64,000 nt of DNA from Cryptomeria japonica (Eukaryota; Streptophyta; Pinopsida; Cupressales; Cupressaceae). Both the position numbers and the translations under genes were made by a program. The stretch spans positions 514,210,534 through 514,274,533 of the forward strand of contig NC_081415.1 of assembly GCF_030272615.1 (NCBI RefSeq). The letters run 5' to 3'. Positions within the stretch are counted from its first letter, which is position 1. Every line of letters starts with the position of its first letter. Below are positions 24,560-36,657 of the stretch, in pieces. The notes beneath the pieces were generated by a model. The model was not told the DNA's origin, did not search any database, and saw only the letters and a list, made by a program, of their open reading frames with translations.

Positions 24560-25260
24560 ATGGGTTAAGATTCCAAGGTGGGCAAAAAATTTGCTAGAGA
24601 TGTGAGGCAACTTAAAGTGGCTAGAAACAAGGCTAATGGATTCCAAAGTACTCTATGGTAACTCTGCTCTTAATTATATAAGAAATTATTACTCTTTCTT
24701 GGAATATTTGGGGATTAAATGGTTCCCACAAATAGATTTTGGTGAAAAATATGGTGAAAAAGTTGAAGCCAAATATATTTCTACTTCAAGAGAATAAAAT
24801 AATTTTGGATACCTTTCTAAAGTTCAGTAATTTCATATATCCCTTTGCGAATGCTATTTCTATGAGCTTTGAATTTGCTTTAGGCAGTTTAGTGACTATG
24901 TGGAAGCCAAACAATCTTACGGGGGTCCTTAAGTGCACACATAAAAATTCACATGTCATTTCATTTTCTAATGACTACAAAAGTGGAGTAGACCTTAACT
25001 AATGTCTATGCTCCAAATAATATACTCTTAAAGAGAATTTTCCAGTCCACCCTTCTTACAGATTTGAGATCTGTTAACAATGATCGTTGGTTGCTAATGG
25101 GAGATTCTAACACCCCCCTCTACCCCTCCCAAAAATGGGGGTGGATCTTTGGAATTTTTAAATAGTTTGTTGGATCTCCATGACTTTCTCTTACAAGGGG
25201 CTTTGGTTGACTTGGAAATATCATGTTGTAAGTATACTTGCTCTAGCATATTACTAGATG
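24560..25260 (+). pseudogene. LINE ORF2 endonuclease remnant
   Basis: Frames from about 24683 give TLSWNIWGLNGSHK, then KPNIFLLQENK, later (after a frame change) NVYAPNN and RWLLMGDSN. These are the ordered landmarks of the apurinic endonuclease-like (EEP family) domain that opens plant LINE ORF2: 'SWNxRGLN', 'LQE', 'NVYAPN', 'GDFN'. The catalytic Glu of the LQE block and the Asp of GDSN are readable. At least two frameshifts and several stops are present, and the domain is cut near 25200 before any reverse transcriptase. Confidence 0.7.
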
Positions 25261-25267
25261 TGCACCT

Positions 25268-25420
25268 TTTCTCTCCTTGTGTTGTGCAGTGCAATGCTCA
25301 GGTTTGTGACATGGCTTAACCTCCTCCCATGGTTTCATTGCCTCATAGTTTTATCAAGCATTAACAAGTCAATATTTTGGTTGCAATGGAAACCATATTT
25401 CCAACAAGTGGCTTCAAAGT
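25268..25420 (-). pseudogene. Second copy of a gypsy protease-region segment
   Basis: About 150 bp matching 26447-26600. On the minus strand both read PWE-V-KPCH followed by a Cys/His-containing stretch and an AQ-KE-KG motif. It lies on the other side of the solo LTR, so it is a partial duplication or a second element's remnant. Confidence 0.6.
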
Positions 25421-25480
25421 CTGGGTCACAGATTCAAACTCGTCCCTTGTGTTGGGGGAGTTGTTTTAAGGTGCGTGCCA

Positions 25481-26442
25481 TGTTGGAAAGTGACACACAC
25501 GTGGTGGCTACTAATGCTTGATTAATGGTTTAGGGTTGTCATTGATGGAAAATCTTCATGAGATTCCCATATAGTAACCACAAATTTTGATATCTAGAAG
25601 CAGATGTCAATCGGTAGCCAGTTAACCGGTATTTCAAGATGAATAGAGTAGTTTTGGTCTAGAAGCTTTCTGATGATTGCGATGGTGAGAATCGTGTATA
25701 GGATGAATGAACCAACATATATAAATCACTTTATCATTATTTTCATGATCCATATTTATCTTTGATGATCCAGTCAAGCTAACATATGACTACATGTTAC
25801 ATTAGGAGGCTGACTTAGTGGATGATCAATTTTATGATTACATATATATAAGACTGGTGTGGAAGATCTATTTGGTGTGTGATATGATTGTATGTGAGAG
25901 AGTGGTGATCAAGAATCCTTTGTAGCGCAATTTGACGTGCTCATTATTGATCCGATAGCTGATTGAGATAGAGAATAGGGTAGAATAGAGTAGAGTAGAA
26001 GAGGTGATCTAGTCAGTAATTTGACACTTAACCAAAACTCATTCAGGCATTGTTAGATGCTATTATAGAGTTCTTTCACTGTATTTCATCATTGTAATTG
26101 ATCAATAAGGTAGTGAGTCTTCTGAGGCTGTAGCCCTTATTATATTTGAGCAGTGAGCTCTAGGCAGTGTTCCTAAATGCCTGTGCATTCCCCATATTGT
26201 AATATTATTTTTCTACTATCCATAGTGGAATAATATTGTGGCTTCAAATCCCACCATGGTTTTTCCCCTTTGGGTTTCCACATAAAAACCCTAGTGTTAT
26301 GATTTTGTGGTTGTTTATTTTGTGTATATACTTTTTAGTTTCTTATTTATGTTTTTGGTGGTTTAAAGTAATGCTAGAAGATTTAATAATTGGTAGATCA
26401 TTGATTCACCCTCCCCCCTCTCAGTGATCCCTGATTTGAACA
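25481..26442 (+). mobile_element. Solo LTR of the E4 family
   Basis: Starts TGTTGGAAAGTGACAC and ends CTGATTTGAACA; resembles the E4 5' LTR (42444-43400) from end to end. Shared blocks are TGCTTGATT, GTGAGCTCTAGGYAGTG, TGCATTCCCCAT and CCATGGTTTTTCCC. Flanks TGCCA (25476-25480) and TGCCC (26443-26447) fit a target duplication with one change. No internal element sequence is present: the usual product of LTR-LTR recombination. Confidence 0.85.
25845..25852 (+). promoter_or_regulatory. Putative TATA box of the solo LTR
   Basis: TATATAAG at the same relative place as in the E4 LTR (42806-42813). Confidence 0.5.
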
Positions 26443-27340
26443 TGCCCTTGGTCTCCTTGTTTTGTGCAATGCGACAATTGGGATTGTGACACGGCTTAAC
26501 TACCTCCCATGGATTCTTTAAGTCTGATGATTGTATCGAGCATTTATAGGTTGATCTTTTAGTGCAATGACAATCATATTTACAAAAAGTGTCACTATGA
26601 GGAAATTTTAGACATTTATGAATAGTAGAAGGGATCACTTTCATGGAAGGGAGCCAAGGGTAACCCAACTTCACACAGAATTGATCTGATGTAGGAATGA
26701 TAGAAAATGTCACATCTAAGCATTTTGTATGAACCTTAATGGGGAGAATAATAGAACCAATTGTAGAACAAGAGAAACCATTATACACCTTGACCATTAC
26801 ATGAGATTCATAACGTGTTACTTTATGTAGTTGTAAAGTATAAAGATATTTTTAGTGATCAATTTCACCATAAACATTGGATCAATGACAACCCCTCATA
26901 GCAGTTTGTATTTGATTTTCATAGTGATAAATAGCGACTCATCAAGTTCATCAATAGTCTCACTAGGATCAATGTTAATTCATAGGTCCTTAGGAGGTGT
27001 AGCTTTTTCAAGAAGATTCACAACATTATTAGATTCAATACCAATATCATTAGGAGAATATGCAACAGACTCAGATTCAACCACACTAATAGAATGGGAA
27101 GGCAAAGAATTAGTAAATATTTGGAGGTTTTGATTATGAGGAGCTATGGGTTTGTTTCCTTTTTCATTCACACTAGCTATAGATATGGTATTTTTATCAA
27201 TGAAGTCTTCAATCATACTCCATAAGTTATAAAACTTCTCAATATCATGACCAAGTTGATGGTGTTACTAGAAAAAGGCTTTAGGATCAAGATAAAATGG
27301 TAAAGGTTTGGAGGTATCAATTGGCTTGATGGGAGGAAGT
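26443..27340 (-). pseudogene. Ty3/gypsy gag C-terminus and protease remnant
   Basis: Reading leftward from 27340, the gag tail shows a YLDPKAFF block, two stops, then HHQLGHDIEKFYNLWSMIEDFI. This is like the histidine-containing end of plant gypsy gag. The protease region follows: FNGFSCSTIGSIILPIKV is replaced in part but readable, with CLDVTFSIIPTSDQFCVKLGYPWL near 26720-26640. That last string, with 'LGRPWL'-like chemistry, is typical of the retropepsin-like domain in one plant gypsy lineage. The 5' half of the same gag gene is at 35011-36010; E2 lies between. The solo LTR lies at its downstream end. Confidence 0.75.
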
Positions 27341-28866
27341 TGTTACCATTTGGCATTATAATAGACAATGGGAGATTGTTGGCATTTCAATAAGGATATT
27401 GAGAAGGTTGTTGATGATTATGGATATAACTGATTAAGTATGTTTACGGTCTTAATATTATTATTTTGTCATTCATGTCAAGAAATTGATTTTCTAATTC
27501 AGTATGATGTTGCCATATCTTGAGAAGTATGATTTGAAAAGTATAAAGATGTCGGCAAAAGACATAGAAAGAATATGATGAATAAGGGGATGAATAAGGT
27601 ATTCAATGGGAAACTATTACCAAGTCAGACAATGATGAGATCATGATGTTTAGATTGTTTTAACATCATACATATGTTATAAATTGTAAAGGTTAATACT
27701 ATACTATGTTACCGAGCAAAGAACCTAGTCGGTAAACCCTAAGGTTATCGCTATCGGTTAATGAAGATAGAATGTCTATCGAGTGAAGTTTAGTATTTAC
27801 CGTGTTGTAACCGAGTTGTAATTGAGATGTAGCATAATACATTAAATGGTTACATGCGTTATTTAATGAAGGAAGCTGATGAGCTAGAACTAATTAAATG
27901 ATTGGTATGTCGTGCATGAAGTTTGTTAATGAATCTATGGCAAAGGAAAATCGACATGAAGATCTACAACACAGATTGAACCGCAATACCCTAGCACAAG
28001 TTCCAAGAAATTTATGCAAGTTACAAGGTGGGGTAAAACATTTTTTAGGTCGAAGGATACATTGAACTTGGACAAGTTTGAAGATCTGATGGCTATGATT
28101 GATCATGGGAAATGGGATCAAGGAGATTAAGCAGTTAGCTAATTGTTTATAAATAGGGAACTATTGATAAACAATGCATGCGGGCAAATGTATGCACAGG
28201 GATGCTATGTAGTTATTACCGAGCACAAAAGCTTGAAGACCTGTTTGAATAATAGAGTATAGAAGCCCAATAGATGGACAAGGTTAGTTCTATGTCTAGA
28301 TTGTATTGAGCAAATAAAAATTTGCTTTAGCATTTTAGATGTGAAGTTGCAGATAGATTCTTGTTACTGTTATTTTGTGAAAGTGACATAAAATATCTTA
28401 ACTGAGTGGACTTAATAGTCTTATTTGTAAAACCTTCTAGCAAGGTGACATTTTGATTGAGTGTTTGAAATACTTTAACAATGTCACTTCTAACAAGGTG
28501 AAGATCCTAACAGATCTGAGGGAAATCCCTTAACCGGGTCACATCTAGCAATGTGTTTGTAATATTTAATAGGATTTTCTTTTAACTGAGCATACTCTAG
28601 AAGAGTATATTTCTTAGTGGGTCTGAAATCCCATAGTGGTTTTTCCCTATTTGGGTTTCCACGTTAAATCTGGTGTTATGAGGTTTATGTTGTTTATATG
28701 CTTTTGAGTTTGCATGTTTTAGCAGTTTTGGTTATTTTACTAAAGTATATGTTACCGAGTTTGAATCTGATGTTTTTATGGAAGATTAAGTTTGTATGAT
28801 TCACCCCCCCCCCTCTCATCTTGTTGGCTATTGGATCTGTACTTACATAAAGTATCAGAACTATCA
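27341..28866 (+). repeat. E2 5' LTR (1526 bp)
   Basis: Pairs with 33519-35010. Contains GTCATTCATGTCAA (about 27473), repeated ACCGAG hexamers, a TATA box at 28148, degenerate CTARCAAGGTGA repeats at 28435-28520, and the conserved GTTTTTCCC block at 28631-28670. Confidence 0.95.
28148..28156 (+). promoter_or_regulatory. Putative TATA box of E2 5' LTR
   Basis: TATAAATAG; identical string in the 3' LTR at 34315-34323. Confidence 0.65.
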
Positions 28867-28881
28867 ATTGGTATTAGAGCT
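28867..28881 (+). other. E2 primer-binding site
   Basis: ATTGGTATTAGAGCT directly after the LTR, a one-change variant of the initiator-Met site TGGTATCAGAGC. Confidence 0.85.
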
Positions 28882-28930
28882 TTTGACTCCAGAAGAAAAG
28901 TTTAAAGGTGCTTGATGCAAAGATCCAAAG

Positions 28931-31900
28931 ATGTATCAGAGGGATGCACCGAAGCTAAACAAGTCAAGTTTTTCTACATGGCAGAAAATGATGAAGCTGC
29001 ACCTATCAGGAGTTGGAGAATATGTTGTTTATTATTTGGAGAATGATTTCATCACACCGAGCACCTATCCATTGACTATGGAATAAATTAAAGCAAAGCA
29101 AGAACATATTCAAGCAATGATTGAAATAACATCTGCATTGATTGATTCAAAGTTTAATGATCTAGAAGGCTGCAATGATGCAAAGGCTATGTGGGATAAG
29201 CTCATATCAGTATATGGAGGAGATGAACATGTTCAAAGAGAAAAAGTAGATAGTCTAAGAGGACAATTTGAATGTATGAGGATGAATGAAGGTGAGAACA
29301 TAACTTAGTATAATACAAGACTAAAAATTGTCAATCAAATCAAAGAAGCAGGTGGAACTATTGAAGAAAAGGATATAACAAGTAAGTTGTTAAGAACCCT
29401 TCTACCGGCTTATGCAATCAGAGTCTCTACAATCAATGAATTGAGGTTTGTACCTAATATGCCAGTTTCTTTAGATGCTACTATTGGTAAGCTACATGCA
29501 TTTGAGTTAAGTAACTTTGATAACAATGGATCTTCGGTAAATAAAGTTGAATTTGCATTTAGTTCTTTTCATCTTGATGAATCTAATGATTACAATGAAA
29601 GAAAGTATAAGTAATCTGAAGGAGATCACAATGGAGCAAGTGAAAGATTTCATAAGAACATGGAAGAGGTACAAAAACTGTATGAGGAAATCAGAAAGCA
29701 GGAAGAGTTTTGAAGCACTATTAGCCAGAAGGTTACCGAGAGGCAAAGATAATTATAAAGGAAAACTACCTTTGAAATGTTTCAATTGTGATAAAATAGG
29801 ACATATGGCTTCTAATTGTCCTGACAAAGATTCTATTGAAAAGAGAGATTACCGAGATGACAGACCGAAAGATAATCATTACAGAGGACACTGAGACTTC
29901 AGAAGAAGAGATAGAAAGACATACTTAATAGCCGATGAGGAATCCAATGATGATAAATCAGATGAAACTGATACAGAGGAAGTAGTTTTTGTGGCTATCA
30001 AAGATGGATCAAATGAAGAAAGGTATGAAGAAAAAGCCCTAATATCTCACATAAATACTAATGATTCTTGGATCATAGATAGTGGATGCTCACATCATAT
30101 GACAGGAGATAAACACAAGTTTGTTATGTTAGAAGATTATGATGGAGGCTATGTTAGATTTGGTAATGATGCACCATGTCCAGTGAAAGGTAAAGGATCT
30201 ATAACACTTCTTGAAAATGCAAGATGCAATGATGTTTATTGGGTTGAAGGTTTGAAATACAATTTGTTGAGTGTAGCACTACTAAACAATATAGGTTATC
30301 GAATAGAATTTTAGAAAGGAATTATCAAAGTTCATGACAAGAATGGAAAGTTAGCTGCTACCAGGATACAAACAAAAGGTAACAAATTTCACCTTGACTC
30401 ATCTCGGAACAAGTGTTTGTATGCAAAGATAGATGATACCTGGCTATGGCATAAAAAGTTTTGTCATGTAAATTTTGATAATCTAATCAAAATAAGTAAG
30501 AAGCACCGAGTAAGAGGTCTACCGAGTCTTGAAAAACCTGAGAATGCTATGTGCCAAGGATGCTAGATGGGTAAGATGACAAGATCAAGCTTCACAAGTA
30601 AGTCTTACACTTTTAAGGGAATTTTAGATCTTGTGCACACTGATCTTTATGGTCCTATGAAAGTTCAAAGTTATTATGGTGACAAATATTTCATATTATT
30701 TGTGGATGACTATTCAAGGATGATGTCGGTAATCTTTTTAAAAGAAAAATTAAAAGCTTTTCAAATGTTTAAATGGTACAAGGCAAGAGTTGAAAATGAA
30801 ATAGGAAGACAACTAAAATGTCTTAGATCAGATAGAGGAGAGTTCACATCTGATGAGTTCAACTTATTCTGCAATGATCATGGTATTAAAAGACAAGTCT
30901 CGGCACTGAGAACTCCACAGCAAAATGGAATAGCTGAGAGAAGAAACAGATCTATTGTGGATTGTGCTAGAACATTGATGATTTAAAAGAAAGTGCCACA
31001 AACATTTTGGAGAGAAGCAATAAGCACAACAGTTTACACCCTGAACCGAGTACAACTGAAGAAAGGTACTTTGAAAACACCATATGAAATCAGGTATGAC
31101 AAGAAACCTAATGTAAGTTATTTTAAAATCTTTGGAAGTAGATGCTATGTACAGAAAGATGATAGAAATGGCAAGTTTGATCAGAAAAGTGAAGAAGGAA
31201 CATTTCTAGGTTATTCTTCTAGAAGCAAAGCATTTAAATGTCTGATCAAATCATCTAACAAAATAGTAGAAAGTGCAAATGTGAAAATTTATGAATTTGC
31301 AGAAAGAAATGATGAAGGAAATTCCAAAGAACCAGAAGATTATGATGAATTTGTCTATGTTCAACCGACAAGTCTTACCGAGAAAACTGTTGAAGAAAAT
31401 TAAGAGAATATCCAGTTACCGAGTGATGAAGAAGATCATACAGAGCCTATCGAGCCTGTATTAGCCAAGTATGTCAGAAGACATCATGCACCAAGTTAGA
31501 TTATAGGAGATAAGGATGATCTAGTGATGACAAGGAACAAACTAAGACAGAACACATGTCTGATATTTGAATTTGAATCGAGAATAGTGAAAGAGGCATT
31601 TGACAGTGAAGATTGGATAAATGCTATGATAGAAGAGATTGATCAGATCAAGAAGAATGACACATGGAAACTAATCCCAAGACCAAAGGACAAAAATGTA
31701 ATTGGTACAACATGGATTTTCAGAAACAAGAGAGGTCATTCGAAATAAAGCAAGAATAGTTTGCAAAGGTTATGATCAAGAAGAAGGAATTGATTATGGT
31801 GAAACTTTTGCACCTGTTGGTAGACTTGAAGGAGTAAAAACATTGTTGGCATATGCTGCTTTCAAGAACTTCAAGGTATATCAAATGGATGTCAAATCTA

Positions 31901-33126
31901 CATTTCTGAATGGAATATTAGAAGAAGAAGTTTTTATTGAACAACCTGAAGGATTTGTTGAAGACAAGAATAAAGATCTGGTATGTAAATTGAACAAAGC
32001 TTTATATGGTTTGAAACAAGTACCTAGAGCATGGTAAGAAAGATTGCACTCTTATTTGATTAAGATTAGTTTTATAAGGACAAGTGAGAACAACAATATG
32101 TACATGAAGAATGATGAAAATGGAATACTGATCTCAGCCATATTTTTTGATGATATTATATTTTGTGGAAATGACTCTTTATGCAAGAACTTTAGAAATG
32201 AAATGAGCAAAGAATTTGAGATGTCATTAATCGGTGAGATAAAGTATTTTATAGGTTTACAAATACTGCAAATGAAAAATGAGATTTTCATTACTCAATC
32301 CAAGTACATAAAGGAAATCTTGAAGAAATTTGGAATGGAGGATTCAAAACCAGTATGTATTCCTATGACTACCAACTGTAAACTATCAAAGAATGATGAA
32401 TATGCATCTGTTGATGAGACACTTTACCGATCCATGATTGGAAAGCTACAATATGTTGTTAATAGTAGACCAGACATAGCACATGTAGTAGGTATAGTTG
32501 CAAGATTCTCTGCAGATCCTAAGGAAACACACATGACAACAATCAAAAGAATTTTTAGATACTTGAAAGGCACTGAGGATTATGGCTTAGTATATCAGAA
32601 AGGAAATGATTTTAATTTAAAATTTTATACTGATGCTGATTGGGCAAGCAACATTGATGACAGAAAAAGTACAAGTGGAGGAACTTTCTTTTTAGGAGAA
32701 AGACTAGTGAGTTGGCTTAGCAAGAAACAAGGATGTGTTTCATAGTCAACAATAGAAGCTGAATACGTTGTTGCAACACTGAACTGTACCAATATAGCAT
32801 GGATCAAACAACTATTGGAAGTTATAAATGAGAAAGTTACCGAGCTAGTAACTATATTCTGTGACAATACTAGTGCCATTAACATTTCAAAAAATCCTGT
32901 TATGCACTCTAAGACAAAGCACATCTCTATCAAATATCATTATCTTAGAGAAGAAGCTCAAGAGAAGAAAGTGGTGTTGCAATATGTTAGCACAAAGGAG
33001 AAAATAGCAGATATCTTCACCAAACCACTACCAAGGGACACTTTTGAATATCTCAGAAGTAAGTTAGGGGTCTTACCCCTATCTTCTACTCACGGACCGA
33101 GTTCGGTGAAAGCATCAATTCAATGA
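28931..33126 (+). pseudogene. E2 gag-pol, disrupted
   Basis: Gag starts at ATG 28931, with a UBN2-type gag region containing KAMWDKLISVYGGDEHV. The knuckle CFNCDKIGHMASNC is at 29778-29819. Protease WIIDSGCSHHMTGD is near 30070. GAG-pre-integrase LWHKKFCHVN is near 30444. The integrase core has HTDLYGP, VDDYSRMMSV and QNGIAERRNRS (30640-30960). RT has [10 protein letters not shown] (near 31888) and the catalytic block as FFDDIIF (near 32147), where the family has YVDD. RNase H DADWAS is near 32632, with the 'EAEYV' helix after a TAG at 32743. The C-terminus SVKASIQ-stop is at 33126. Stops occur at RGH-, IEF-, QGC-, LMI-, EEN-, APS-, RAW- and CVS-; a frameshift lies near 31735. It cannot make a full polyprotein. 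Confidence 0.92.
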
Positions 33127-33311
33127 CTCTATTGAATATCTTTTAGGAGTTGATGCTGATTTACACACTTTAGGATGTTTTCTAAAGTTGTACAGGATAC
33201 AATACAGGGAATAGGAATTGAAGGCAATAATGCTCTAACTGAGACTCAATTGATACACAACAACAGAAAATCACTTCATACAGGAAGAAATTATGTTTTA
33301 GTTCTTTATCT

Positions 33312-33518
33312 TTTGGCATTGTTGTCAAAGGGGGAGAAAACTGAGAAAGGGGAGAAGACTAAAGATTGGAAAGAAGACCGAAATAAAGGAGTAGTCTAAT
33401 GTATGGGGGAGAAGTCTGTTGATAGGAAGAGAGCATTTCAGCATTTCAGAATCACAGCAATCTGAATCTTTTTAAGGTCAAATCATTTGGTTTTGCCATC
33501 AATGCCAAAGGGGGAGAT
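33312..33518 (+). promoter_or_regulatory. E2 paired purine tracts and 10-bp inverted repeat, with polypurine tract
   Basis: TTTGGCATTG (33312-33321) is followed by AAAGGGGGAGAAAA (33327-33340). Its exact reverse complement CAATGCCAAA (33500-33509) overlaps the polypurine tract AAAGGGGGAGAT (33507-33518) at the LTR edge. The same arrangement occurs in E3 and E4. Confidence 0.8.
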
Positions 33519-35010
33519 TGTTAGCATTTGGCATTATAACAAACAATGGGAGATTGTTGGCATTTCAATAAGGATATTGAGAAGGTTGTTGATGATTATG
33601 GATATAACTGATTAAGGATGTTTACTATCTTAATATTATTATTTTGTCATTGATGTCAAGAAATTGATTTTCTAATTCAGTATGATGTTGCCATATCTTG
33701 AGAAGTATGATTTGAAAAGTATAAAGATGTCGATAAAAGACACAAAAAGAATATGATGAATAAGGGGATGAATAAGGTATTCAATGGGCAACTATTACCG
33801 AGTCAGACAATGATGAGATCATGATGTTTAGATTGTTTTAACATCATACATATGTTATAAATTGTAAAGGTTAATACTATACTATGTTATCAAGCAAAGA
33901 ACCTAGTCGGTAAACCCTAAGGTTATCACTATTAGTTAATGAAGGCACAATGTCTACCAAGTGAAGTTTAGTATTTACCGAGTTGTAACCGAGCTGTAAC
34001 AGAATACATTAAATGGTTACATGCATTATTTAATGAAGGAAGCTGATGAGCTGGAATTGATTAAATGATTGGTATGTCGTGCATGAAGTTTGTTAATGAA
34101 TCTATGGCAAAGGAAAATCGGCATGAAGATCTACAACGCAGATTGAATAGCAATACCCTAGCACAAATTCCAAGAAATGTATGCAAGTTCCAAGGCAAGG
34201 TAAAATGTTTTTCAGCTCGAAGGATACATTGAACCTGGACAAGTTTGAAGATCTGATGGCTATGATTGATTATGGGAAATGTGATGAAGGAGATTAAGCA
34301 GTTAGCTAATTGTTTATAAATAGGGAACTGTTGATAAACAATGCATGCGGGCAAATGTATGCACAGGGATGCTACATAGTGATTATCGAGCACAAAAGCT
34401 TGAAGACCTGTTTGAATAATAGAGTATAGAAGCTCAACAGATGGACAAGATTAGTTATATGTCTAGATTGTATTGAGCAAATAAGAATTTGCTTTAGCAT
34501 TTTAGATGTGAAGTTGCAGATAGATTTTTATTACTGTTATTAACCGAGTGGACTTAACATTCTTATTTGTAAAACCCTCTAGCAAGGTGACATTTTTATT
34601 GAGTGTTTGAAATCCTTTAACAAGGTCACTTCTAACAAGGTGAGGATCCTAATAGATCTGAAGGAAATCCCTTAACCAGGTCACATCTAACAATGTGTTT
34701 GTAATCTTTAACAAGATTTTCTTTTAACCGAGCATACTCTAGAAGAGTATATTTCTTAGTGGGTCCAAAATCCCATAGTGGTTTTTCCCTATTTGGGTTT
34801 CCACGTTAAATCTAGTGTTATGAGGTTTATGATGTTTATATGCTTTTGAGTTTGCATGTTTTAGCAGTTTTGGTTATTTTATTGAAGTATATGTTACCGA
34901 GGTTGAATTTGATGTTTTTATGGAAGATTTAGTTTTTATGATTCACCCCCCCCCCCTTGTCATTTTGTTGGCTATTGGATCTGTACTTACATAAAGTATC
35001 AGAACTATCA
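33519..35010 (+). repeat. E2 3' LTR (1492 bp)
   Basis: Pairs with 27341-28866. Both copies carry, 36 bp inside the edge, a second polypurine-tract-like string plus TGTTGGCATTTC (33546-33566; 27368-27388). Confidence 0.95.
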
Positions 35011-36010
35011 AAAGTTTCAGCACATTATTATTTATCAATTTCAACATTATACTATGCAAAGACTTAAAAAGAAGAGTAAACTATTTTCTAGAGTATTTGG
35101 ATAAAGGAGCCACACATGATGTCATGGCTACGTCTTGAGTATTGATGTTGTCGTTTATATTAATGTATCTCTTGTTTGGTTTAAACTTCACAAAAGATAG
35201 TTGAGTACTTTCATTCTTATCAACCAATGCTGGATTGAATGAGATTATTCAAATTGTCTCACTTGAAGCTGAGAATTATGAAGCACTACACATAGGTGCA
35301 TAAAGGAAGTAAACTCAGAAAAGAGAAGCTTATCCCTTATTTATTTAAATAAATTAGCGAAAAAAATATTTCAATATCATGATCAGGATTATGATAAGCA
35401 ATTTGAGAATACAAATGTTTATATCTACCAATAAAATCACTCACTTTCTCTTTAACACATTGCTTACAATGAATCAAATAAGTCAAAGTAATATTGGGAC
35501 CAATATTATTGTGAAATTATTGAATGAAAGCATTAGCTAATGGTTGAAATGATGTAATAGAATAAGGAGGTAAAGAACAACACCATTTTAGTGTTTTATC
35601 TCTAAAGGTTAAAATAAACAATTTAGCCAGAGGTCTTTGGTCATGAGGAAAGTCACTATAAAAAAGTTTGAAATATTTTAACATGAGTCAAGGGATAATA
35701 TTTTCCATTGTAAGGATCCAATTGAGGGATAACATAAAAAATGTTATTAGATAATAGGCTTGCTACATCAAATGTGGGCACATTAAAATTGGATTGGGTA
35801 ATGGAAGCTAATTGTTGTTGTAGGGATGAAATAGTTTGGCATAAGTTATTGATGGTTACTTTCATGGATAGATTGAAATTGGACATATTGGATTGTGATG
35901 GAGGAGTAACATTGTTGTATGTACGTAGGTGGACATTGATGATAAAGAGGTAGAACACTATGATATGTTGGTATGGGAGATGCTTGTGTAAGAATTTATT
36001 AAGTACAACC
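35011..36010 (-). pseudogene. Ty3/gypsy gag N-terminal and central remnant
   Basis: Leftward from about 36010 the translation shows a Pro/Ser-rich start, then NLCQTISSLQQQLASITQSN (coiled), then IPQLDPYNGKYYP. It continues with a gag domain containing LANAFIQ-stop-FHNNI and CVKEKVSDFIGRYKHLYSQIAYH. That order matches the Retrotrans_gag domain of plant gypsy elements. It joins 26443-27340 across the E2 insertion in the same reading direction. Several stops show age. No gypsy LTR was confidently identified at its start. Confidence 0.72.
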
Positions 36011-36657
36011 AAGATCTAGAGCACAATGAATAGCACAAGAGAGAGACAGTAGATTTGATAAGAATGAACTGTATTCTTAGCAATATGAAAATACTATTAA
36101 CTGGATCATCACATACAATGGAAGATGATCCTTCTTATAAAGACAAGGAAATATTGATATGTGAGAACACAATCATGTCATGTGGATCAATGAGAAGCAA
36201 AGCTAGGTAGGGGTAGGTAGGAGAAATAATAAAATATTCTACAAGAGGTGGATCACCCATCGAAGGTGGAATGTAGCAACAAGATAAAACCACAAAAGGT
36301 GGAATTTATCCTACATGTATCATCCCTATGTGCACACTTCCCTAAGTGTCTCATATACAAACTATGATGAAATGCATTACCCTAAGTAAATGTAGACTCA
36401 AGTAAACAATGCAAGATGGGTCTTGGGTAGGAGGTCAGGTTAGGTACCCATGTACAAATGCAAATGCATGCAAGCCAATGCAATCTCTCACAAATGGAGA
36501 AAGGGAGAAAACCACATGGAAAAAAACTCCACCCAACCCCCCCCCCCCAAAAAAAAAAGATGAAAACTATGAAAAAATAATTGTCAAAGAAGTATGAGAA
36601 GGATAAAACCCCATGTGAGGAAAAATTCCCCCCCATAAGAGAGAATAAGAGAGACCA
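36011..36657 (-). repeat. Possible LTR of a minus-oriented element
   Basis: The segment is followed on the right by GCCCCCACTTAATG, which on the minus strand is a polypurine tract (CATTAAGTGGGGGC). Contains a C9-A10 homopolymer stretch near 36538-36558. The left boundary is uncertain and no second copy is in the window. Confidence 0.35.

Larger units (their letters stand above)
27341..35010 (+). mobile_element. E2: complete Ty1/copia retrotransposon with 1.5-kb LTRs, decayed
   Basis: A full-length 7670-bp element. The LTRs (27341-28866 and 33519-35010) start TGTTAGC or TGTTACC and end GAACTATCA. Flanking bases GAAGT (27336-27340) and AAAGT (35011-35015) fit a 5-bp target duplication with one change. 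Order is LTR, primer site, gag with CCHC knuckle, protease, integrase, RT, RNase H, about 390 bp of 3' untranslated sequence with two purine tracts, LTR. It is inserted in the gypsy gag gene; the gag reading frame resumes on both sides. LTR identity is about 95% over the first 470 bases compared by eye. Coding frames have roughly ten stops and at least two frameshifts. Confidence 0.95.

Noticed and set aside
25640-26440. Considered as part of a full E4-family element
   Set aside because: Sequence on both sides is gypsy-derived and no primer site or gag follows, so it is a solo LTR.
36528-36560. C-run followed by A-run, considered as a LINE or SINE tail
   Set aside because: No element body adjoins it; plain homopolymer slippage is sufficient.
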